Virus record (IMG/VR): IMGVR_UViG_3300027631_002338
Coordinates: 1-23,110 of that record
DNA length: 23,110 nt
Reading direction: 5' to 3' (one strand)
Origin: a virus
The notes under the pieces are model-generated. The model was not told where the DNA came from and searched no databases. It was given only the letters and a program-made list of their open reading frames with translations. A program made the position numbers and the translations under genes. Below, piece by piece: positions 1 through 6,305 of the stretch (its first letter is position 1; each line of letters opens with the position of its first letter).

Positions 1-2
1 AT

Positions 3-1361
3 ATAGATGAAACTAAATTTACCGCAAAAGGATATACATATACAAATAATACTTGGAATGTAGTGAATGGAACTGCAAGACAATTAAGTGGATTGGGTAA
101 AGTTGATTTGACAAGTTTATTGGATACTGCAAAGGTTTCAGGTGGTGGAATTAAAGCAACAACATCCGCAGGACAAGTTGAGTGGGCAATAATAAATCCA
201 TATGATGCAACTTTAGGTGGACATCAATTATTAATAGACGAAAGAGAATTTGATGGAACGGGAGTATCTCCAACCAACATAACATCAATTAAATTATTTG
301 ACATATATGATGGACCGGTTACCATTAATAATGTAAGTGGATTTTGGAAAACCTACATAATGCCCGGTAATTTGACAACTAAAATAACTTCATCCACATT
401 TCAAGCTCAATTGAGATTACAAGATGGTTGGTATGGAACAAGAGCCGAATTTACTTTCTCTCCAATATTAGCATACAAACCGCACGGAATAGAATTAACA
501 CATTCAAACCAAACGGAATTAAATACACTATATAGTAGTATTGTTGGTGTATCGGATGTGTATTTGGCATTTAAGGAATTAGCGGACGGTGGACTATTTG
601 GAAATCAAAGTGGAATGGGATTAACCAATGGTATCCAATATTTGAACGCTGATGTTGATGGTAATGGTATATTCAACGAATCAGACACATACAAATTATT
701 ACAACATCTTACAGGTGTTCAACCACTTTCACAATCTACCGCATTAACATATTTGATGAAGTTATATAACAAATCAGATTATGATGCAATAACAACATCA
801 AATTGGGGAACTAAATTTAATTCAACTCGTAACCTACTTCCGTTTACATTGAGTAGTTTAAATAACACATATAACGTAAGTGTAACTTGGTTAGGAGATG
901 TAAATCTATCTCATTCAGCACAACAAAGTGTGAGTAGTGTGGTAAGTAATTCAATTAGAACAATGAGTTTGAGTAGTAATTCCGTTTCAAATGAGATAAA
1001 TGGTTTAATTATGGGTGAATTGGTTGGTAATAAAGTTATAATTACATTATCAATAGACCCGTTACAACAAGAATTGGTTGGTACACAATTCAATTTAAAC
1101 TATGATAACACCTCTTTAAAGTTCGAAAAGGTAGACTTTACAACAAAAGGTAATGCAACTAATTTTGGAACTAATAGGGGTACATTTATAACATTGGGTT
1201 CATTGATAACTGATGGCTCGGCCACATTAGATAAAACCACCGAATATCGAGTAGTATTTACACCAATAGGAAATTTAAAAGACATATTAGGGTTAACATC
1301 AATATCAACAACAGATGCTGTTAATAAAGACGGAAAACAATTAAAGGTGAAATTAAACTAA
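3..1361 (+). CDS. Large surface/virion protein with dockerin-like and cohesin-like regions (5' end outside window)
   Basis: The reading frame is open from the first bases of the window through to the stop, so this is the 3' part of a longer gene; the first apparent start (GTG at 63) is only an internal codon. Two regions can be recognised. Around 555-720 there is a dockerin-like stretch with an EF-hand style calcium loop (DVDGNGIFNESD at 651-686). At about 1008-1358 there is a cohesin-like beta-sandwich, with a core resembling VGTQFNLNYDNTSLKFEKV. In cellulosomes these two folds bind each other; having both in one phage chain suggests a self-assembling or calcium-stabilised fibre or appendage. 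The rest is Asn/Thr/Ser-rich beta-type sequence, as in tail fibres and surface adhesins. The stop overlaps the next start (TAATG), so the gene is translationally coupled to the outer-membrane barrel gene. A virion fibre and a secreted surface protein are both possible. Confidence 0.55.
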   Translation: MDETKFTAKGYTYTNNTWNVVNGTARQLSGLGKVDLTSLLDTAKVSGGGIKATTSAGQVEWAIINPYDATLGGHQLLIDEREFDGTGVSPTNITSIKLFDIYDGPVTINNVSGFWKTYIMPGNLTTKITSSTFQAQLRLQDGWYGTRAEFTFSPILAYKPHGIELTHSNQTELNTLYSSIVGVSDVYLAFKELADGGLFGNQSGMGLTNGIQYLNADVDGNGIFNESDTYKLLQHLTGVQPLSQSTALTYLMKLYNKSDYDAITTSNWGTKFNSTRNLLPFTLSSLNNTYNVSVTWLGDVNLSHSAQQSVSSVVSNSIRTMSLSSNSVSNEINGLIMGELVGNKVIITLSIDPLQQELVGTQFNLNYDNTSLKFEKVDFTTKGNATNFGTNRGTFITLGSLITDGSATLDKTTEYRVVFTPIGNLKDILGLTSISTTDAVNKDGKQLKVKLN

Positions 1362-2254
1362 TGAGAAAATTATTATTAATTCTGTTACTAATTTCGATAA
1401 CATTTGTTACAAACGCACAGATACAAAAGCCCGATACATTACAATTATCACCAAAAGAGTTATTTGGAGAAAGTGATGATTGGAATGATATTGGTATACT
1501 ACAATCATATATTGATTTCTCTAAAGATGTGCTTTCGTCATCAAATCTATCAGTTGGTATAATCGGTAAACAGGTATCTAGCACCTTAAATTTAGGGTAT
1601 AGTAAATCATCTATGAATGGTAAATTTACACATTCATTCTCAACATCAATAAATCCTATATGGAATTACTATGGTGTTGGTTATGGTTTTAGTAAAAATA
1701 CCGATAAGAGAACTACAACATTACAAACATTTTATTCGACAGATTTTGATTTTCAAAAAGATATTACCATTTCATTCATAGATGTATTCAGAACTAAAAA
1801 GTTTGGAACATTTGGATATAGTTTAATAGCATCTAAAACATTTTGGGATACATACGAAGGTGAATGGGGAGGAAAGTATACTGTCGACGAAAACGGTGAT
1901 TTTTTGGATTTGATCTATCCAAAAATACCGGCATCATCGGAAACTATTTATAAAGGAATGTTAATGTACACTTATACAATAAAAACAAAGAGAGTTAATA
2001 TATCTCCACAAATATTTGCTATGAGTGATGTCTACAAAGCATTCAAAGATGGTACTGAATCAGATTTAACATACTTGGATGATTTCAATTTGGATTTATA
2101 TTATGGTACATCACTTGACTGGAAAATAACTAAAAGATTCGTTTTGAATACCAATATTAGATTTAATAAGACTTGGGATAAATTATCAGAATCTGTTGGT
2201 TATAAGAAAGCCAATCCAATAATGTTTATGGTAGGAACAAACTTTCAATTTTAA
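1361..2254 (+). CDS. Secreted outer-membrane beta-barrel protein (paralogue of the barrel at 6305-7705)
   Basis: The 297-residue product begins with a typical signal peptide (MRKLLLILLLISITFVTNAQ, cleavage expected near AQ). The mature part is rich in alternating aromatic and polar residues, as in transmembrane beta-strands, and ends in FQF; a terminal Phe is the classical beta-signal for insertion by the BAM complex. Several blocks match the C-terminal domain of the 6305-7705 gene: LGYSKSS against VGVSKSS, ISPQIFAM against ISPQVFTM, and LDWKITKRF against FDYKITKRF. The two are therefore paralogues. The start codon overlaps the upstream stop by one base, and a lipoprotein gene follows after 3 bases, so the gene sits in a tight operon. 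An outer-membrane barrel is unusual cargo for a phage; surface remodelling, exclusion of other phages or lysis are possible roles. I cannot name a family. Confidence 0.6.
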   Translation: MRKLLLILLLISITFVTNAQIQKPDTLQLSPKELFGESDDWNDIGILQSYIDFSKDVLSSSNLSVGIIGKQVSSTLNLGYSKSSMNGKFTHSFSTSINPIWNYYGVGYGFSKNTDKRTTTLQTFYSTDFDFQKDITISFIDVFRTKKFGTFGYSLIASKTFWDTYEGEWGGKYTVDENGDFLDLIYPKIPASSETIYKGMLMYTYTIKTKRVNISPQIFAMSDVYKAFKDGTESDLTYLDDFNLDLYYGTSLDWKITKRFVLNTNIRFNKTWDKLSESVGYKKANPIMFMVGTNFQF

Positions 2255-2257
2255 GAT

Positions 2258-2599
2258 ATGAAAAGAATATTATATATGTTTCTTGTTTTACTATTAGGGT
2301 GTACTAAACCAGAGTTACCCACACCAACACCGTCTGTTGAGAAAATTTTCAGTGTAAGTGAAAGTAGTGTTACTGATGGTCAATCTATTCATTTTGACTT
2401 ACCATCGGCAGGTACCTATATATTAACGCTTGTTGATGTTGAGAGTGGACAAGTTGTTAGTCGAGAAAGATTTATTGGTGTTGCCGGAGAAAATAACAAA
2501 AAAATATATACCAAATCTATAGTATCGAAGTATTTATATTTGATACTCGCTTCGGCAGATAATGCCCAAATAAGTAAAACAAAACTAACACTAAACTAA
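2258..2599 (+). CDS. Small lipoprotein with a T9SS C-terminal-domain-like fold
   Basis: The 113-residue product starts with a short lipoprotein signal peptide ending in LLLGC, so Cys16 is the likely lipidated residue. The mature part begins TKPELPTPTP, a short Pro-rich spacer. The remaining roughly 80 residues form one beta-sandwich-like domain (GTYILTLVDVESGQVVSRE, later YLYLILASADN, ending in KLTLN). Its strand pattern resembles the type A sorting domain of the Bacteroidota type IX secretion system, and it aligns with the domain of the next gene. A T9SS sorting domain normally sits at the end of a large cargo protein; here it is nearly the whole mature protein behind a lipid anchor. It could be a decoy, a plug or simply an Ig-like domain. 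The gene is spaced 3 bases from the barrel gene and 1 base from the next lipoprotein. Confidence 0.55.
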   Translation: MKRILYMFLVLLLGCTKPELPTPTPSVEKIFSVSESSVTDGQSIHFDLPSAGTYILTLVDVESGQVVSRERFIGVAGENNKKIYTKSIVSKYLYLILASADNAQISKTKLTLN

Positions 2600-2600
2600 A

Positions 2601-2975
2601 ATGAAAAAAAGATTAATATTTGGATTATTAATATTTGGCTTAATTGGTTGCACTAAAGACGATCTTTTTATCAACCAAGAGATTAACCAAATTAAACCAG
2701 AGTTACAAATAAAGAACTCGGTTGGTCTTAAGCTAGAGACGGCGTTTGTAACCGGAGAGGTTGCTATGAACGTAAAAAGTGAAGTTGGGCAATCGGTAAC
2801 TATAAAGATTTTTGATATTTCCAATAGAGTGGTATCAAAAGAGACCGTAACTGTTAAATCTGGTGATAATATTTTAAAGGTATATACATCAACTTTACCA
2901 TCATCAGCATATAGAATTGGCTTATATGACTCTAAGGGTAATCAATTAGGAATTACAGATTTTAATAAATTATAA
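2601..2975 (+). CDS. Small, probably surface-exposed lipoprotein with a T9SS C-terminal-domain-like fold
   Basis: The 124-residue product has a strong lipobox (LIGC, Cys17) after a hydrophobic signal peptide. The residues after the cysteine read TKDD, which fits the K-(D/E)2 lipoprotein export signal known from Capnocytophaga to send lipoproteins to the outer face of the outer membrane. The C-terminal ~75 residues (SVTIKIFDISNRVVSKETV, then a G-D-N turn, LPSSAYRIGLYDSKGNQL) closely follow the type A T9SS sorting-domain pattern. They also align with the preceding gene, which makes the pair tandem paralogues. The gene lies 1 base after its neighbour in the same operon. Surface localisation is an inference from the signal. 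Function is unknown; blocking of host surface machinery or receptor masking are options. Confidence 0.55.
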   Translation: MKKRLIFGLLIFGLIGCTKDDLFINQEINQIKPELQIKNSVGLKLETAFVTGEVAMNVKSEVGQSVTIKIFDISNRVVSKETVTVKSGDNILKVYTSTLPSSAYRIGLYDSKGNQLGITDFNKL

Positions 2976-2990
2976 ATAAAAATACATAAA

Positions 2991-3308
2991 ATGTCAGAAG
3001 AATTAGAACAAAATAACGATGGTACATGGACTGGTTTAAAGAAAACCATTGTCGGTGTAATAACAACAGCAGTAATGGGGTTAGGAACTTGGGGAGTAAC
3101 TCAGTTAACGGGTGGTGGTGATGATCCAGCTCCAGTACAACAAGCAGCCCCTGTAATTAACATTACAAACTCACAAACTCAGCAACAAGCTGCAGGTGGG
3201 GGTGGTAAAACTGTTATCATTAAAGAAAAAGAAACCGTTAAAGAACCTGCAAAACCGGTTAAGAAAAAAGAAGGTGATGAATTTAAAGAAGAAGCACCTA
3301 AGTGGTAA
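2991..3308 (+). CDS. Small single-span membrane protein with charged tail
   Basis: The 105-residue product has a short acidic N-terminus, one hydrophobic segment at about residues 19-40 (IVGVITTAVMGLGTWGV), then a GGGDDPAP linker, a Gln/Asn/Thr-rich stretch and a Lys/Glu-rich C-terminus. There is no signal-peptide cleavage site, so a membrane anchor with a soluble tail is likely. It opens a run of five small membrane-protein genes between the lipoproteins and the CsgG-like gene, as a lysis cassette might be organised. The leader is A-rich (AATACATAAA before ATG), as usual for Bacteroidota. No family recognised. Confidence 0.6.
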   Translation: MSEELEQNNDGTWTGLKKTIVGVITTAVMGLGTWGVTQLTGGGDDPAPVQQAAPVINITNSQTQQQAAGGGGKTVIIKEKETVKEPAKPVKKKEGDEFKEEAPKW

Positions 3309-3309
3309 T

Positions 3310-3489
3310 ATGGAACAGGGATTAAGTTTTATAGCTGTGGTAACGTTGTGTACTCTTGCTATGTTCGTATTTAATTCTCCATTATTATTTTTAATTGCCT
3401 TTTTTAGTGGTTCAACGTATTTGGTAATTAGAGGGAAAAAAATGGGGTGGAGGTTACCTAAAAATATAAGGGATACTCACTCTTGGTAA
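3310..3489 (+). CDS. 59-residue membrane protein with two hydrophobic segments
   Basis: I place the start at the ATG at 3310, one base after the previous stop. A longer in-frame reading from 3196 exists, but its extra part overlaps the previous gene and is a lysine-rich artefact of that gene's Lys/Glu codons. The product has two hydrophobic segments, about residues 4-20 and 24-40, followed by a basic stretch (RGKKMGWRLPK) and ends in HSW. Size and topology fit a small phage membrane protein, holin or antiholin type, but no family can be assigned. It lies within the run of small membrane genes at 2991-4665. Confidence 0.55.
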   Translation: MEQGLSFIAVVTLCTLAMFVFNSPLLFLIAFFSGSTYLVIRGKKMGWRLPKNIRDTHSW

Positions 3490-3512
3490 TAAGAAAAAAA
3501 ATATTAGATAAA

Positions 3513-4127
3513 ATGAAAGAACAACCAAGTGGATTTAAGGATTTATTAAGTAGTATGATGAAACGTAGATGGTTCATCACTGCCATCGTTTTAGGTGGTT
3601 TTATGGTTATCATAATGGGTATATTCGGAGCAATAATAAATAAATCAGCAATTGAGGGTGAATGGAAAGAATTACTTCTATTGTTATTAGGTGCTTTTAT
3701 TGGATCTTATGGTAAAATAATAGACTACTGGTTTAGTGATACTGACAAGGATAAAATGTTAGTACAAAAAATGGACGAAGAAGATGGTACATCATTGAGC
3801 AATACTGCAGATATGCCAAATAATCCGATAGTTCCAACCAACGTATCCCCATTAGTATTAGAGTCAGCGATACATGATGAAACACCTAAAGTAAAAGATA
3901 TGTTTGAACAAGTACCAGCAACACAACCAAGAACTGGTATTGAAGTTGATGAAGATGGTGATGGAATTATGGACGGTATTGACTTCGATGGTGATGGTAA
4001 GATTGATGTATATTTCGCACACAGACAATGTCAACACGTTTGGGGAGATTCAGATGGGGATGGTGACCTAGAATGTTTAGTATGTGGTAAAATAAAAGAT
4101 CCTGAACCTGGCGAGGAAGAAGGATAA
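3513..4127 (+). CDS. Holin-like membrane protein with calcium-loop and zinc-ribbon tail
   Basis: The chosen start is the ATG at 3513 (204 residues), preceded by an A-rich leader; an in-frame TTG at 3483 overlaps the previous stop and is less likely. The N-terminal part has hydrophobic segments at about 21-42 and 53-68 (LLLLLLGAFIGSYGKIIDYW), similar in layout to the 3TM holin of gene transfer agents. The C-terminal tail contains Asp-rich calcium loops (DEDGDGIMDG, DFDGDGKID, DSDGDGD, residues 146-187) interleaved with a possible zinc ribbon (C173, H175, C188, C191). The two metal-site types overlap: the third calcium-type loop sits between the zinc ligand pairs. A holin-like protein with a metal-binding extramembrane domain is unusual. 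The holin role is inferred from topology and context only. Confidence 0.5.
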   Translation: MKEQPSGFKDLLSSMMKRRWFITAIVLGGFMVIIMGIFGAIINKSAIEGEWKELLLLLLGAFIGSYGKIIDYWFSDTDKDKMLVQKMDEEDGTSLSNTADMPNNPIVPTNVSPLVLESAIHDETPKVKDMFEQVPATQPRTGIEVDEDGDGIMDGIDFDGDGKIDVYFAHRQCQHVWGDSDGDGDLECLVCGKIKDPEPGEEEG

Positions 4128-4156
4128 TAAAAATAATACGCGTAAAATTTTAAAAT

Positions 4157-4420
4157 ATGGCAAGTTTTTTAAAAGAATTATTTAATGACAATAACACAAT
4201 TAACGAAAAATCAGTAGTTGGTTTTGCATCATTTATTTGTATGGTAATTGCGTTAGCAGTAGATCTCATAACTGGTTGGTTAGGTAAACCATTGGTTATT
4301 AATGAATTTATATTTGACGGTTTCTTAGTTATTACTTTGGGATCTTTCGGTATTGCGTCTGTTGACAAATGGATAAACAATAAAAATTCTAAAAATGATA
4401 CTGAAGTTTTAGAGGGATAA
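4157..4420 (+). CDS. 87-residue two-span membrane protein, holin candidate
   Basis: The product has a short hydrophilic N-terminus, hydrophobic segments at about residues 19-41 (VVGFASFICMVIALAVDLIT) and 50-69 (FDGFLVITLGSFGIASV), and a charged C-terminal tail. Two spans and a length below 100 residues are typical of phage holins. The second span, ending in SVDKW, resembles the corresponding part of the preceding gene (GKIIDYW), so the two may be a holin and antiholin pair. The gene is separated from its neighbours by short A-rich gaps and is in the same operon. No named family can be assigned from the sequence. Confidence 0.55.
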   Translation: MASFLKELFNDNNTINEKSVVGFASFICMVIALAVDLITGWLGKPLVINEFIFDGFLVITLGSFGIASVDKWINNKNSKNDTEVLEG

Positions 4421-4437
4421 CAATTAAAAACAAAAAA

Positions 4438-4665
4438 ATGACAAACTTTATAAATAAGGCTAAAAATATGATTTTTAGTTTAACACTTGTTCTTACAAGT
4501 ACTTGGATACTATTTGCACTTTCTTTCCAATTGTACGCAGTGTTTTTACAAGTAAGTGGGCAAGAAGAAGAAATGGCCAGAATATCTAATGAGATATCTT
4601 GGAGAGTTGATGGTACGTTTAAAAATAATCCAGATAATATCTGGTACGAAGGCCCTTCTAAGTAA
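4438..4665 (+). CDS. 75-residue single-span membrane protein
   Basis: One long hydrophobic segment covers about residues 11-38, followed by a hydrophilic tail (QEEEMARISNEISWRVDG, then NPDNIWYEGPSK). There is no cleavage site or lipobox, so this is probably an anchored protein with a short soluble tail. It lies 17 bases after the holin-like gene and 21 bases before the CsgG-like gene. Its role is unknown; a helper in lysis or in envelope targeting would fit the context. Confidence 0.55.
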   Translation: MTNFINKAKNMIFSLTLVLTSTWILFALSFQLYAVFLQVSGQEEEMARISNEISWRVDGTFKNNPDNIWYEGPSK

Positions 4666-4686
4666 TTTAGGTTAAAAAATATAGAT

Positions 4687-5418
4687 ATGATACAAAAGAT
4701 AAAAGTATTTGTAATTGGATTGTTATTATGCGCCTTTGCACAAGATATAATCGCGCAAACAATCGGTAAAACAAAAACAGAAGACTACAAGGCTGATTTT
4801 GAAAAAAAGAAAGACATATCAGCTTACTTAGATTATGATGGTCCTCAAATACCAATTCAAATATTAAAAGCCGGTATATCAGATGAAATATATGAAATGT
4901 ATCCTGAATTAAAAGAAAAACGCGTTGGTTTAGGGGTTGCCAATATTTCTATGGAATATCTGGAGAATTTAAATAGATTTATTTTTACTGAGGATAAAAC
5001 AGAAATAAAGAACCGTATGGTTAAACAATTTCAAGCGTCACAATCAGGTATTTCAGAAGATAAATTAGATGGTCGAGGTAAAATTAGATTAGCAAAATAT
5101 TTTGTAACAATTGAGTGTTATGATTATTCAATATCTGAAGACGAAACAATTAATCTAAAAGATGGTATAAAAGATAATATGGTAACTCGTATAGGTCTTC
5201 AGGTTAGATTTACCGATGCGGAAACTGGGGCTATGTTTGGGGCATCTGGATTAGGTGAAGCGACAACAAGAAGAGAATTAACTCTTTTATCTGATGCAAC
5301 AATCGACCCAATTAAATTCAACCAATCAACAATTTCAATTGCAACTAAAAAGGCATTAGACATTGCTTGCGCAAATATTCTTGATAGAATGATTAAAAAG
5401 GGTGTTTTTACAAAATAA
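4687..5418 (+). CDS. CsgG-like secreted protein (candidate outer-membrane pore)
   Basis: The 243-residue product starts with a signal peptide ending near residue 24 (IIAQ). A Cys within the hydrophobic stretch is preceded by Leu, so it is not a good lipobox. The mature part follows the layout of the CsgG/HfaB family: an opening strand (RVGLGVANIS), then NRFIFTEDKTEIKNRMVKQF where CsgG has its vvEReqld helix, LAKYFVTIECYDYS, the characteristic RIGLQVRFTDAETGAMFGAS, a G-x-G-E stretch, and a final helix with KKALDIACANILDRM. In bacteria CsgG forms the outer-membrane export channel for curli; family members also occur in some marine phages, where an export or egress pore has been discussed. It is the last gene of the operon, followed by a strong terminator. 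The absence of a lipid anchor differs from true CsgG. Assignment is by pattern only. Confidence 0.55.
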   Translation: MIQKIKVFVIGLLLCAFAQDIIAQTIGKTKTEDYKADFEKKKDISAYLDYDGPQIPIQILKAGISDEIYEMYPELKEKRVGLGVANISMEYLENLNRFIFTEDKTEIKNRMVKQFQASQSGISEDKLDGRGKIRLAKYFVTIECYDYSISEDETINLKDGIKDNMVTRIGLQVRFTDAETGAMFGASGLGEATTRRELTLLSDATIDPIKFNQSTISIATKKALDIACANILDRMIKKGVFTK

Positions 5419-5440
5419 TAATTTTTTAAATAATGGTATA

Positions 5441-5465
5441 AAGGGGTTTAATTACCCCTTTTTTT
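5441..5465 (+). terminator. Intrinsic terminator after the CsgG-like gene
   Basis: A seven-base stem AAGGGGT (5441-5447) pairs with ACCCCTT (5454-5460) around a six-base loop and runs into a T tract (5459-5465). It closes the envelope operon. Confidence 0.85.
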
Positions 5466-5466
5466 A

Positions 5467-5474
5467 TATTTATA
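5467..5474 (+). promoter_or_regulatory. TATTTATA phage promoter element
   Basis: TATTTATA lies two bases after the terminator T tract and 15 bases before the next start. The same octamer stands in the same place before most other plus-strand units of this window (13404, 13653, 14742, 14765, 18257, 20089). I read it as the core of a phage-specific promoter. Confidence 0.55.
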
Positions 5475-5489
5475 ATAAAACGATAAAGT

Positions 5490-6305
5490 ATGAAAACGTT
5501 ATTAATTACATTATTATTCATTCCAACAATTATGTTAGGACAGGTTTCATCTTGGAGAAGTAATCCTCCGCAACCACAAAGAACGGAAACCCCTAGAGTT
5601 CAACCAACAAGCCCACAAAGAAATGATGTGAGTAGATGGAGAACACAAACAGAACCAATTAGACCTGGCCAACCTGTTCCACAACAACCATTGGTTAGAA
5701 GATGGAGAAGTAATGTAGCAAACCCATATGGTTACTATTGGGGAAATTGGGGTTGGTATCAACCGTTTCCTTACATTTGGTATGACGATTTTGGATGGAG
5801 ACAAAGAAGTGTAGTTAGAATATACGAAAACGGTAAAAGAGATACAATTAGAAAAGAAACAGTTTACACATCTTTTGGTATTGGACACACAAATAATAAA
5901 CAAGCATCTTTTTGGGGTGCGGTAGGTGGTAAAAAAAGTTATTTTATTTTAGATTATACAATGTCATATGATATTGATCAAAATCAATATTATCCATACG
6001 GTAGAATTAATGAGGTAGATTTCACACTAAGTAAAAATGATTTTATTAAACAAGGAACTTTATATCTTGGCGGAGGTAAAAGATTTGGTAAGTTAGGTGT
6101 TCATGGTATGATTGGATTTGGTAATGAGAATATTAGATATCAAGGTAGAGACGATCTTGGTGGTATATCATTTCCAAAATCAAATTCAAATTTTACAACA
6201 TTTAAAATTGGTATTATTAGAGACTTCAAATTTTTTACAATAAAATTAGATAGAGATCCAATAAGAAATTATAACCAAATAAGTGTTGGTTTCCATAACA
6301 AGTAA
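5490..6305 (+). CDS. Secreted protein with Trp-Arg repeats and a C-terminal beta domain
   Basis: The 271-residue product has a signal peptide (MKTLLITLLFIPTIMLGQ). The mature N-terminus carries three spaced copies of a W-R motif in a Pro/Gln-rich context: SSWRSNPP at about residue 20, SRWRTQTEP at 49 and RRWRSNVANP at 71, with a fourth, GWRQRS, at 102. Next comes an aromatic segment (GYYWGNWGWYQPFPYIWY), then a domain of about 150 residues with beta-strand alternation (ASFWGAVGGKKSYFILDYTM, TLYLGGGKRFGKLGVHGMIG) that could be a small barrel. It is the first gene after its own promoter and overlaps the next start by one base (TAATG), so it is probably made together with the linker-barrel protein. 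The repeats could bind peptidoglycan, lipopolysaccharide or a partner. No family recognised. Confidence 0.55.
   Translation: MKTLLITLLFIPTIMLGQVSSWRSNPPQPQRTETPRVQPTSPQRNDVSRWRTQTEPIRPGQPVPQQPLVRRWRSNVANPYGYYWGNWGWYQPFPYIWYDDFGWRQRSVVRIYENGKRDTIRKETVYTSFGIGHTNNKQASFWGAVGGKKSYFILDYTMSYDIDQNQYYPYGRINEVDFTLSKNDFIKQGTLYLGGGKRFGKLGVHGMIGFGNENIRYQGRDDLGGISFPKSNSNFTTFKIGIIRDFKFFTIKLDRDPIRNYNQISVGFHNK

Noticed and set aside
911-1285. Two minus-strand ORFs within the first gene
   Set aside because: Both are antisense to the cohesin-like region and have no signal of their own.
2531-2538. TATTTATA inside the lipoprotein gene
   Set aside because: It encodes conserved residues of the domain and is more than 60 bases before the next start; likely chance.
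2971-2978. TATAAATA before the 2991 gene, identical to a T4 late promoter
   Set aside because: It overlaps the preceding stop codon, is the opposite orientation of the recurring element and lies in very AT-rich sequence; kept as unproven.
3196-3489. Longer reading of the two-span membrane gene
   Set aside because: The extra N-terminus overlaps the previous gene and is a Lys-rich artefact; the ATG at 3310 gives a sensible membrane protein.
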